A stretch of 14,034 bases of DNA from UBA4416 sp031539425 (GTDB taxonomy: Bacteria > Bacteroidota > Bacteroidia > B-17B0 > Aurantibacillaceae). The notes beneath the pieces were generated by a model. The model saw nothing but the letters and a program-made list of their open reading frames with translations. It was not told the DNA's origin and did not search any database. The stretch covers positions 1-14,034 of the forward strand of contig JAVKLI010000002.1 of the NCBI GenBank assembly GCA_031539425.1, written 5' to 3'. This document shows positions 7,885 to 14,034 of this stretch, one piece after another (the stretch's first letter is position 1; the number at the start of each line of letters is the position of its first letter). The position numbers and the translations under genes were made by a program.

Positions 7885-9204
7885 TTATTGATTGTATTTT
7901 TTTCGTAACGGAATTAATAATATCAAACCTAAAGCAAAAAAAACAACCATCACTAAAATAGAATTTCTCATACCTCCAAATGTGTAACTAATAAAGCCAA
8001 ATGAAAGCGTTCCAATTATCATACCAATTTTTTCAATAACATCATAAAAACTAAAATAGGCTGTAGTTTGACTTAATTTATTTGGTAAAAGTTTTGAATA
8101 CGTAGAGCGTGCCAAAGCTTGAGTGCCGCCCATTAATAGGCCAACTATTACAGCAACAATATAAAACTGTGAGGGGTAATAAACATATTTAAAAGTTCCA
8201 AAACACATAATTACCCAGCATATTACAGCAATAATTAACATATTTATATTATTTATTTTTTGTGCTAAAAATGAAAATAAATACGCACCTAAAACTGCCA
8301 CAAACTGTATAAGCAGTATAGAAATAATTAATGAATTTGTTTTGGCTTGTTCGCTAGGCCACATAATTTCTTTGCGTGCAAATAAAACGGCAACAACCAT
8401 AATAGTTTGCAAACCCATATTAAAAAAGAAGTAAGCCCTTAAAAATTGTTTGATTGGTTTTTGTATCCGTATTTGAAAAAAAACTTTTTTAAGTTCATTA
8501 AATCCTGATGTAATAATTTGCCGCTTATTTAAAACAGAAGTTTGTTTTAGCGTTTTAGGTAAGTGTTTAAATGTATACTGAGCAAAGCCTATCCACCAAA
8601 GTCCAACCATTAAAAAGCAATATTCTATTTTAAAAAACCCCGCCCCTGTTTGTTTGTTTAATTTAAAAAACAAAATTCCAACTAAACAAATAATAAGTAA
8701 TATTGAGCTGCCTATGTACCCTAGCGCAAAACCTTTTGCACTCACTTTATCTTGATAATAAGTAGGTACTAATTGGGGTAAATAAGAATTATAAAACGCT
8801 AAACTTCCCCAAAAACCTATAGTTGCAGTAATAAATGGAATAAAACTTAATTCGAGGTGTTGAGCATTAAAAAAATATAAACAAACACAAGAAATAGAAC
8901 CTAGGTAACAAAATAATTTTAAAAAAAGGATTTTGTTTTCAAAATAATCTGCTATACCTGATAAAATTGGTGTTATAATAACAACTATACTAAGCGCAAG
9001 GGCATATAAAAAAGTATATAAATCTGTATTTACAAACTCAGCGCCAAAAAATAATACTTTATCTCCTGTAAAAGTACCATTGGTGTGGCTTGTTACATAA
9101 TCATAAAAATTTGGAAATATGGCTGAAGTGATTATTAAAGGAAAAACAGAATTTGCTAAATCATAAAATATCCAAGCATTAATTACTTTTTTTGAGAAGC
9201 TCAT
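7885..9204 (-). CDS. MFS permease, UMF1 (Atg22-like) family
   Basis: A 439-residue inner-membrane transporter with about 12 hydrophobic segments. The N-terminal signature AWIFYDLANSVFPLI (10-24), the LSGIADYFENK loop (81-91, between early helices), GGTQALARSTYSKLLP (359-374) and YFSFYDVIEKIGMIIG (383-398) identify the UMF1/Atg22-like branch of the major facilitator superfamily. Fungal Atg22 exports amino acids from the vacuole; the substrate of bacterial members is not established, and none can be read here. The ATG lies inside galE: the two genes overlap by 26 nt in different frames. Its stop abuts folA directly. Confidence 0.9.
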   Translation of the reverse strand: MSFSKKVINAWIFYDLANSVFPLIITSAIFPNFYDYVTSHTNGTFTGDKVLFFGAEFVNTDLYTFLYALALSIVVIITPILSGIADYFENKILFLKLFCYLGSISCVCLYFFNAQHLELSFIPFITATIGFWGSLAFYNSYLPQLVPTYYQDKVSAKGFALGYIGSSILLIICLVGILFFKLNKQTGAGFFKIEYCFLMVGLWWIGFAQYTFKHLPKTLKQTSVLNKRQIITSGFNELKKVFFQIRIQKPIKQFLRAYFFFNMGLQTIMVVAVLFARKEIMWPSEQAKTNSLIISILLIQFVAVLGAYLFSFLAQKINNINMLIIAVICWVIMCFGTFKYVYYPSQFYIVAVIVGLLMGGTQALARSTYSKLLPNKLSQTTAYFSFYDVIEKIGMIIGTLSFGFISYTFGGMRNSILVMVVFFALGLILLIPLRKKYNQ

Positions 9205-10240
9205 ATTTGTTGTTATGCAATTTTAAATTTTGTTCCCATTTCCAAGCGCTGCTCATCATATCATCAACTGTTAGTTTTGGTTGCCAGTTTAAAAGCTTTT
9301 TAGCTTTGTCGTTATTAGCATACACACTCACCACATCACCTTTACGTCTATCTCCAATATAATATGACAATTTATTTTGATATACTTTTTCAAAAGCAAT
9401 TATAACTTCTAACACGCTAACGCCATGCCCTGTACCTAAATTAAATACATCTACGTTTTTATCTTTCATACTATTTTTACAGTATTCAAAAGCATTAATA
9501 TGTGCAGTAGCAACATCTGATACATGTATATAATCTCTAATGCAAGTCCCATCACGTGTATCATAATCATTACCATACACTGTAAGTGGTGGCAAATCTC
9601 CTATGGCTACTTTTGTAATAATAGGAACTAAATTATTTGGTTTATCTTTTGAATCTTCCCCTATTAATCCTGAAAGATGAGCACCAACAGGATTGAAATA
9701 TCTCAATAATATAGATTTTATATTACGATGGTTATTTATAAAATTTGTTATAATATCTTCTCCTATTTGTTTTGTATGGGCATAAGGCGATTCTGCCTGA
9801 GCAAGTGATGTATTTTCTGATACTGGTAAGGTGTTTATATTTCCATATACTGCTGATGAAGATGAAAAAATAAAGTTTGAAATATTAAATTTTTTTGCCA
9901 TTTCCAAAATAGATATTAACGAATTAATATTATTATGGTAATAGTTAAGTGGGTTTGCTACAGACTCGCCTACAGCTTTAAATGCTGCAAAATGAATAAT
10001 ACCTATAGGATTTATAAATTCTTCAAATACTTTTTCTGTTAGCTGTTTATTACACAAATCAATGTTATAATTTTTAACTTTTTTTTGAGTGATGGCTTCT
10101 ATCCTTTCAAATACTGTATGGTTAGAATTTGAAAAATTATCAATTGAAACAACATTATATTGTGTGTTTAATAATAACTCTATAATAGTATGAGAACCAA
10201 CGTATCCTGCGCCTCCAGTAACTATTATTGTTTCAATCAT
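9179..10240 (-). CDS. galE: UDP-glucose 4-epimerase
   Basis: A short-chain dehydrogenase-fold epimerase that interconverts UDP-glucose and UDP-galactose, supplying galactose for polysaccharide and using galactose in the Leloir pathway. The 353 residues show the NAD-binding Rossmann motif TGGAGYVGSH (8-17), IDNFSNS (34-40), HFAAFKAVGES (83-93), the catalytic SSSAVYG stretch (127-133) and the YAHTK pair Y153 and K157. The substrate region includes YFNPVGAH and DGTCIRDYIHV, and the end carries GWRP-like NWQPKLTVDD. Length is slightly above the usual 338-345 because of a basic tail that overlaps the permease gene. UDP-GalNAc activity cannot be excluded. It is the first gene of the minus-strand block and has its own candidate promoter. 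Confidence 0.95.
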   Translation of the reverse strand: MIETIIVTGGAGYVGSHTIIELLLNTQYNVVSIDNFSNSNHTVFERIEAITQKKVKNYNIDLCNKQLTEKVFEEFINPIGIIHFAAFKAVGESVANPLNYYHNNINSLISILEMAKKFNISNFIFSSSSAVYGNINTLPVSENTSLAQAESPYAHTKQIGEDIITNFINNHRNIKSILLRYFNPVGAHLSGLIGEDSKDKPNNLVPIITKVAIGDLPPLTVYGNDYDTRDGTCIRDYIHVSDVATAHINAFEYCKNSMKDKNVDVFNLGTGHGVSVLEVIIAFEKVYQNKLSYYIGDRRKGDVVSVYANNDKAKKLLNWQPKLTVDDMMSSAWKWEQNLKLHNNKYELLKKSN

Positions 10241-10257
10241 GTATCTAAAATTAATTT

Positions 10258-10291
10258 AAAAATTAATTGCATTCTTTTTTAGCGAATGCAA
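10258..10291 (-). promoter_or_regulatory. Candidate galE promoter, Bacteroidota type
   Basis: Read on the minus strand, TTG (10291-10289) is followed after 23 nt by TAATTTTT (10265-10258), which matches the Bacteroidota -7 consensus TAnnTTTG at seven of eight positions. The spacing is at the upper end of what is known. The -7 box ends 17 nt before the galE ATG, so the leader would be about ten bases. The AT-rich setting makes a chance match possible. Confidence 0.4.
10267..10291. repeat. Inverted repeat in the divergent galE / HsdR_N intergenic region
   Basis: TTGCATTC (10267-10274) and GAATGCAA (10284-10291) are perfect 8-bp arms around a 9-nt centre. It is the most GC-bearing part of this 90-nt region and lies between the proposed -33 and -7 boxes of galE. 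It could be an operator for a dimeric regulator or a hairpin. Just beside it, the 8-mer AATTAATT occurs twice (10249-10256 and 10261-10268). Confidence 0.45.
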
Positions 10292-10301
10292 GTTAAAATA
10301 A

Positions 10302-10309
10302 TACTTTTA
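10302..10309 (+). promoter_or_regulatory. Candidate -7 box for the HsdR_N-like gene
   Basis: TACTTTTA matches TAnnTTTG at seven of eight positions and lies 21 nt before the proposed GTG start at 10331. No clear -33 TTG is seen at 17-23 nt upstream, so this is weak. Confidence 0.25.
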
Positions 10310-10330
10310 AAAACCTATTAAAATAATGTT

Positions 10331-10795
10331 GTGTTATTTCCAAAATTAAATTTTCCTGAAATACAATTAAAAGTTAAGCAACTAAACAATAATCAATATG
10401 CGTTATTTGATATCATTCGTAAAAAATATATAGTTTACAGCCCTGAAGAATGGGTTAGGCAGCATGTGGTTCATTTTTTAATAAATTACAAACAGGTGCC
10501 AAACTCCTTAGTTTCTATTGAAAAACAAATTAAAATAAATGAACAATCCAAAAGATATGATATTGTAGTATTTACCTCACAATTAAAACCGCTATTAATA
10601 GTAGAATGTAAAGCGTTTAATCAAAGCATTTCTCAAAATACGGCTAACCAAGCACAAAATTACAATAGATTAATAAAAGCGCCCTTTGTATTGTTAACTA
10701 ACGGTCTTTTGCATTATGCCTACCAAACTCTTAATGATAATATGGTAGCACTAAATACTTTACCAAGCTTTAATGAAATGAACCTAAAGGTTTAA
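10331..10795 (+). CDS. Solitary HsdR_N-type PD-(D/E)xK nuclease-fold protein
   Basis: A 154-residue protein resembling only the N-terminal nuclease domain of type I restriction HsdR subunits, without helicase or other parts. Residues 28-50 (IIRKKYIVYSPEEWVRQHVVHFL) are the conserved opening of the stand-alone Bacteroidota form. The core then shows E64, RYDIVVF with D77, and LIVECK with E92 and K94: a complete D...ExK metal site. QAQNYN (107-112) and FVLLTNG (119-125) follow. It is thus potentially a nuclease, but the role of the stand-alone family is unknown to me. No hsdM or hsdS is nearby, so it is not part of a restriction system here. The start is GTG; an in-frame stop lies at 10319-10321 and there is no in-frame ATG at the front. 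It is divergent from galE. The C-terminus (from about 140) differs from what I expect and runs into the broken frame behind it. Confidence 0.85.
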   Translation: MLFPKLNFPEIQLKVKQLNNNQYALFDIIRKKYIVYSPEEWVRQHVVHFLINYKQVPNSLVSIEKQIKINEQSKRYDIVVFTSQLKPLLIVECKAFNQSISQNTANQAQNYNRLIKAPFVLLTNGLLHYAYQTLNDNMVALNTLPSFNEMNLKV

Positions 10796-11171
10796 TTGAA
10801 GCTTTTGATTACTATTATTTTGTTTCATGTACACCTTGCAGTGAAAAGCAAGAAGAGGTACGAAAATATAATAAAGATACAGCCCTTATGTATAGGTGGG
10901 TTCATACTTACATGAAGCCTGATAGCACTTATGATATCTATGAATATAGGCAAAATGGTGATATCTATGAGGGACGTGCAAAAAAAACAATTTATATACT
11001 GAATTAAAAAAAGATGTAGATATATGGTATACAGATAATGGTAATTGTTATGGTGCTGGTTGTGCGCAGCGTGAATTATATACAGATATACGTTTTACAT
11101 ACAAAATAATTAACGATACATTAATAGAAAACAATGCCCGTAAATATTACAAATTGTTTAAGTTAAAATAG
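10777..11171 (+). pseudogene. Unrecognised gene with a -1 frameshift at an A8 run
   Basis: No long single frame fills the 393 bases after the HsdR_N-like gene, but two frames join sensibly. One is open from 10777 to its stop at 11005-11007. The second is open from 10971 to a TAG at 11169-11171. They overlap only at 10971-11007, which holds eight A residues (10980-10987). Crossing there by -1 gives about 131 residues with protein-like composition: rich in Tyr, Asn, Lys and Asp, four Cys (CTPC and NCYGAGC), ending KYYKLFKLK. The second half has no in-frame ATG of its own. The start is unclear: the first frame has no ATG near its front, while a third frame beginning TTG at 10796 reads like a signal peptide (KLLITIILF). 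I do not recognise the family. A decayed gene, a base-call error in the A run, or slippage at GCA AAA AAA are all possible. Confidence 0.5.
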
Positions 11172-11188
11172 GGGGTTGAAAAATAACT

Positions 11189-12430
11189 TTATTTCGTTGG
11201 CAACACTGTTGATTTACATTCGCCAAACCCCACTCTAATATTGCCTTTTTGGGCATAGCCTTTTATAATAACGCTATCGTTATCATTAATAAATTTTCGT
11301 TCAGTGCCATCATTTAATTTGATGGGGTTTGCGCCCTTCCATGTTAACTCCATCAAGCTTCCAAATTCATGAGGCTGTGGCCCGCTAATAGTACCACTTC
11401 CCATAAGGTCTCCCACATTTACATTACAGCCATTAACGGAGTGATGGGCCAATTGTTGAGTCATAGTCCAATACATATATTTATAATTAGATTGGCAAAC
11501 CGACGTTTGAACCCCTTGTTGTGTTTCAATTATTACTTCTAAGTTAATATCATAATTATCAAATCCTTTGTATTGTAAGTAAGGTAATACTTCGGGTATT
11601 TGCTTGTAACCTTCTACTTTAAAGGGCTCTAGAGCCTCTATCGTAATTATCCATGGCGATATGGTAGAAGCAAAGTTTTTTGCTAAAAAAGGGCCTAAGG
11701 GTACGTACTCCCATGTTTGAATGTCTCTAGCGCTCCAATCATTAAATAGTACTTTACCAAATATATAATCACTTGCATTTTGAGTAGTAATGCTATCACC
11801 CATTGTGGTTGATTTGCCAATAATAAAGCCTGTTTCAAGTTCAAAGTCAAGTAAGTTTGTTTGCCCAAAAATTGGAGCATCTGCATCTGCTGGTTTTTTT
11901 TGCCCTTTTGGTCGATAAAATGAATGACCACTTACACATATGCTCGATGCACGCCCGTGATAAGCCACCGGTAGGTGTTTCCAGTTAGGCATTAGAGCAT
12001 TGGCTGGATCTCGTATCATTTTACCTATATTGGTGGCATGGTCTATGCTGCTATAAAAATCGGTATAATCGCCAATTTTAATTGGTAACGTATTTTTCGC
12101 TTCGGTTAGTTTTAGCAATGCTTTTGCAAACTGTTGTTTTTGTGCACCGTTTTTTTCATCAAATAGATTAATAATTTCTTCTCTTACAGCGTTGGTAATT
12201 TGTTTGCCTAATGCTATAAAATCGTTTAAATACTGTTGGTTTAAGGTGTTTTTATTAAATCCTTTGATAGATTTAAAAGCGCCTAACTGTGCTAACTCAA
12301 ACAGGTTAATCGCCGTGTCTCCAATACAAGTGGCTGCATAATAATTTGAATTAATTTTAATAACTCCAAAAGGCACGTTATATAAGGTAAAATCAGAGTT
12401 TTCTGGAATTTGTAACCAACTAGTTTTCAT
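11189..12430 (-). CDS. fahA: Fumarylacetoacetase
   Basis: It hydrolyses 4-fumarylacetoacetate to fumarate and acetoacetate, the last step of tyrosine (and phenylalanine) breakdown through homogentisate. The 413 residues show the small N-terminal domain (1-115) and then the catalytic fold. Visible active-site residues, by comparison with animal FAH, are D124, Y126 and H131 in DYTDFYSSIDHATN, Y157 in PVAYHGR, E197 and E199 in DFELETGF, D231 in FNDWSARDIQ, K251 in GPFLAKNF, and T347 in GSGTISG. All calcium ligands and catalytic positions are present, and length is typical. No other tyrosine-degradation gene (hppD, hmgA) is in the window. It starts with ATG 9 nt after the fusion gene and is presumably cotranscribed with it. 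Confidence 0.96.
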   Translation of the reverse strand: MKTSWLQIPENSDFTLYNVPFGVIKINSNYYAATCIGDTAINLFELAQLGAFKSIKGFNKNTLNQQYLNDFIALGKQITNAVREEIINLFDEKNGAQKQQFAKALLKLTEAKNTLPIKIGDYTDFYSSIDHATNIGKMIRDPANALMPNWKHLPVAYHGRASSICVSGHSFYRPKGQKKPADADAPIFGQTNLLDFELETGFIIGKSTTMGDSITTQNASDYIFGKVLFNDWSARDIQTWEYVPLGPFLAKNFASTISPWIITIEALEPFKVEGYKQIPEVLPYLQYKGFDNYDINLEVIIETQQGVQTSVCQSNYKYMYWTMTQQLAHHSVNGCNVNVGDLMGSGTISGPQPHEFGSLMELTWKGANPIKLNDGTERKFINDNDSVIIKGYAQKGNIRVGFGECKSTVLPTK

Positions 12431-12439
12431 AATTTTTAT

Positions 12440-13858
12440 TTATTTGAATTTACATTTTCTACTTGCAAACAGACACATTTTTAATAAAATGAGTCCGTGT
12501 TTAAAGCGTGATATATTTGTTTCGCCATAGGTTCGGTCTTTGTAACGAATTGGAATTTCTAAAATTTTTAAATTTAATTTATGTGCGCCAAACAATAAAT
12601 CAAAATCTCCAAACGGATCAAAATCTCCAAAATAGGCTCTATTGTCAATGAGTTTTAAATAGTCTTTTTTAAACATTACTTTGGTTCCGCATAAGGTATC
12701 TTTAAATCTTTGCTCTAACAGCCAAGTAAAAGCCCAACTAAAAAAGTAGTTTCCTATTAAATTTAAAAATCGCATAGCGCCTTTATTCATAGGATATACC
12801 AAGCGTGTGCCATTTATAAAATCAGCTTTATGGGTGGCTATAACGTCATAAAATTTTACCAAATCGGCTGGGGGTACTGTTAAATCTGCATCTAAAATCA
12901 TCAATATATCGCCTGTAGCAATTTTATATCCTGCCCTTACAGCATCGCCTTTGCCTTTACCGGGTTGTTGTATGTATTTAATATCATGACTGTGCTTATA
13001 CTTTTGGGCTATTATTTGTATTTGATTCCAAGTGTCGTCTGTACTATTGCCTTCTACAAAAATTATTTCAATATGTTTGCCAAATTGAGGCATTTGTAAA
13101 ATAGCATTTTCAATATTACCACTTTCATTACGAGCTGGAATAACTACAGTGGTGCTATAAACAGCTTGTTGATGCGCTACAGATAAAGTAGAAGAGGGCT
13201 TTGCAAATGAATAAGTATTTAAAGTTAAAAATCTAAAAGGCGGAAATTTGGCTAAATACACATTCATAAATTCTGATAGTAATGGAATGTAAATAGGAAA
13301 CACAAAGCGTTTGGCATTTCTGTAAACATCAAAGCCAGATACGGTTAGTAGGTTATTAACGTCTTTATTGGATAACCAATTTTGAATGGGCGTTTGAGGT
13401 TTCAGTTTTAAAAGCTCTGTTAGCTTTAAAACAGGCTCCCACAAAGAATTATAATACTGAACAATTATTTTGGTATTAGAATGTGATACTTTGTGAAGCT
13501 GTTCAAATACCAACTGAATATCAGGTAAAAAACCAATAACATTACTTAAAATAATTAAATCAAACCGCTCATTTAATTGAATGTTGGAAGCATCCATTAC
13601 TTTAAAATCAATAGCGGTAGCCTTGTGCTTTTCTTTAGCCCAGTTTATTTGTTCTTTGCAAAAATCAATACCTACTTTTTTAGATCCCTCTATGTGTGCT
13701 AATAAATCGCCACTACCACAGCCTATTTCTAAAACAGAATTTGATGGGTGAGAAAAGTAATAACAATACTCTTTTATTTCATTCCAATAATACTGCGAAA
13801 ATATAGATTTAGAGCGGTTTTTGGCTAGTTTAGTAAAATATGTTTGAGTTGTTATCAA
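12440..13858 (-). CDS. Fusion of class I SAM methyltransferase and GT2 glycosyltransferase
   Basis: A 472-residue two-domain protein. Residues about 1-215 are a class I methyltransferase: SAM-binding motif I VLEIGCGSGD (42-51), acidic GID (63-65), VMDAS (87-91) and the FDLIILSNVIGFLPD segment (99-113). Residues about 235-460 are a GT2 transferase of the dolichol-phosphate-mannose-synthase type: VVIPARNESGNI (238-249), VEGNSTDDT (268-276), GKGKGDAVRAGY (300-311), the DAD metal motif (D323, D325), DTLCGTK (387-393) and RYKDRTYGETNIS (438-450). A single hydrophobic stretch (364-381) may touch the membrane. It probably loads a sugar onto a polyprenyl phosphate; the methyl acceptor is unknown. The start is TTG at 13858, directly after an in-frame TAA, with no nearby in-frame ATG, and the family N-terminus fits this point. 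The GT-C enzyme at 656-2332 belongs to the class that uses such lipid-linked sugars. Confidence 0.9.
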   Translation of the reverse strand: MITTQTYFTKLAKNRSKSIFSQYYWNEIKEYCYYFSHPSNSVLEIGCGSGDLLAHIEGSKKVGIDFCKEQINWAKEKHKATAIDFKVMDASNIQLNERFDLIILSNVIGFLPDIQLVFEQLHKVSHSNTKIIVQYYNSLWEPVLKLTELLKLKPQTPIQNWLSNKDVNNLLTVSGFDVYRNAKRFVFPIYIPLLSEFMNVYLAKFPPFRFLTLNTYSFAKPSSTLSVAHQQAVYSTTVVIPARNESGNIENAILQMPQFGKHIEIIFVEGNSTDDTWNQIQIIAQKYKHSHDIKYIQQPGKGKGDAVRAGYKIATGDILMILDADLTVPPADLVKFYDVIATHKADFINGTRLVYPMNKGAMRFLNLIGNYFFSWAFTWLLEQRFKDTLCGTKVMFKKDYLKLIDNRAYFGDFDPFGDFDLLFGAHKLNLKILEIPIRYKDRTYGETNISRFKHGLILLKMCLFASRKCKFK

Positions 13859-13874
13859 TTAAAAAACGGTTGTT

Positions 13875-13907
13875 AAAAATTAAGCTTTTGCCCATATAAT
13901 CCGCAAA
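13875..13907 (-). promoter_or_regulatory. Candidate promoter of the methyltransferase-GT2 / fahA operon
   Basis: On the minus strand TTTG (13907-13904) is followed after 21 nt by TAATTTTT (13882-13875), seven of eight matches to TAnnTTTG. The box ends 16 nt before the TTG start. The same -7 octamer at nearly the same distance (17 nt) precedes galE. The -33 element is the edge of the tandem repeat at 13904-13947. Confidence 0.45.
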
Positions 13908-13947
13908 TAGAAAAATACACTTTTTCAAATAGAAAAGTACAATTTTT
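13904..13947. repeat. Two-copy 22-bp tandem repeat upstream of the fusion gene
   Basis: Copies at 13904-13925 and 13926-13947 directly abut. Both start CAAATAGAAAA and end in TTTTT; they differ only at unit positions 12 (A or G) and 17 (C or A), so 20 of 22 bases agree. The period is close to two DNA turns. Each unit brings one TTTG on the minus strand, and the inner one is the proposed -33 box. An operator pair, a promoter-tuning repeat or a chance duplication are all possible. Confidence 0.75.
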
Positions 13948-13984
13948 AGGCTTTAAATTTTAATACCCTTTAATATAATTTAAA

Positions 13985-14010
13985 ACCCTTTTAACTTGCG
14001 TTAAAAAGGT
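13985..14010. terminator. Hairpin at the window end, possible terminator
   Basis: ACCCTTTTAAC (13985-13995) and GTTAAAAAGGT (14000-14010) pair over 11 positions with one mismatch around a TTGC loop. On the minus strand the stem is followed by TTTTAAATT, so it could end a minus-strand gene lying beyond the window. The stem is AT-rich and the U run is short, so strength is doubtful. Confidence 0.35.
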
Positions 14011-14034
14011 CTTTGTTATTTATATCATAGTTAA

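Noticed and set aside
10331..10795. Possible type I restriction system or defence island
   Set aside because: Only the N-terminal nuclease-type domain is present; no methylase, specificity or helicase gene and no other defence gene lies nearby.
11695..11931. Second minus-strand open frame within fahA
   Set aside because: It overlaps the active-site coding part of fahA in another frame and looks like no known protein.
13904..13947. Possible start of a CRISPR array
   Set aside because: The two units abut with no spacer, and 22 bp with only two copies does not fit an array; no cas gene is present.

Overview
The window is low-GC DNA (about one third G+C by eye) and looks like Bacteroidota. It has a DUF5606-type protein, a solitary HsdR_N-type nuclease-fold protein, a UMF1-class MFS permease, a DEDDy PolB-like exonuclease and a methyltransferase-glycosyltransferase fusion. 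These families are common in that phylum. Translation starts lack Shine-Dalgarno sequences and sit in A/T-rich leaders, and some starts appear to be TTG or GTG. I cannot place it below phylum level.

Layout: (1) bases 1-612 hold the 3' end of a plus-strand gene for a probable outer-membrane beta-barrel protein, cut by the window edge. (2) From 10240 down to 656 runs a long minus-strand block in the order galE, UMF1-type MFS permease, folA, DEDDy exonuclease, then a 107-nt gap, SPFH/band-7 protein, acyl-CoA carboxylase carboxyltransferase subunit, DUF5606 protein, pheS, GT-C membrane glycosyltransferase. galE to exonuclease is packed with overlaps of 26 and 4 nt and one zero-gap junction, so it is very probably one transcript. 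(3) A 90-nt divergent promoter region (10241-10330) separates galE from a plus-strand HsdR_N-like gene. Behind that gene lies an unrecognised reading frame broken at a run of eight A residues (10777-11171). (4) From 13858 to 11189 on the minus strand lie a methyltransferase-GT2 fusion gene and fahA, 9 nt apart. Upstream of them are a candidate promoter, a 22-bp tandem repeat and a hairpin.

Most genes are housekeeping or central metabolism: Phe-tRNA charging, tetrahydrofolate, UDP-galactose, acyl-CoA carboxylation (possibly leucine breakdown) and tyrosine breakdown. Others concern envelope sugar or lipid modification. I do not see a defence island, CRISPR array, phage, insertion sequence, tRNA or rRNA. 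I do not claim a new multi-gene system. The least explained parts are the broken gene after the HsdR_N-like gene and the repeat-bearing promoter of the fusion gene.
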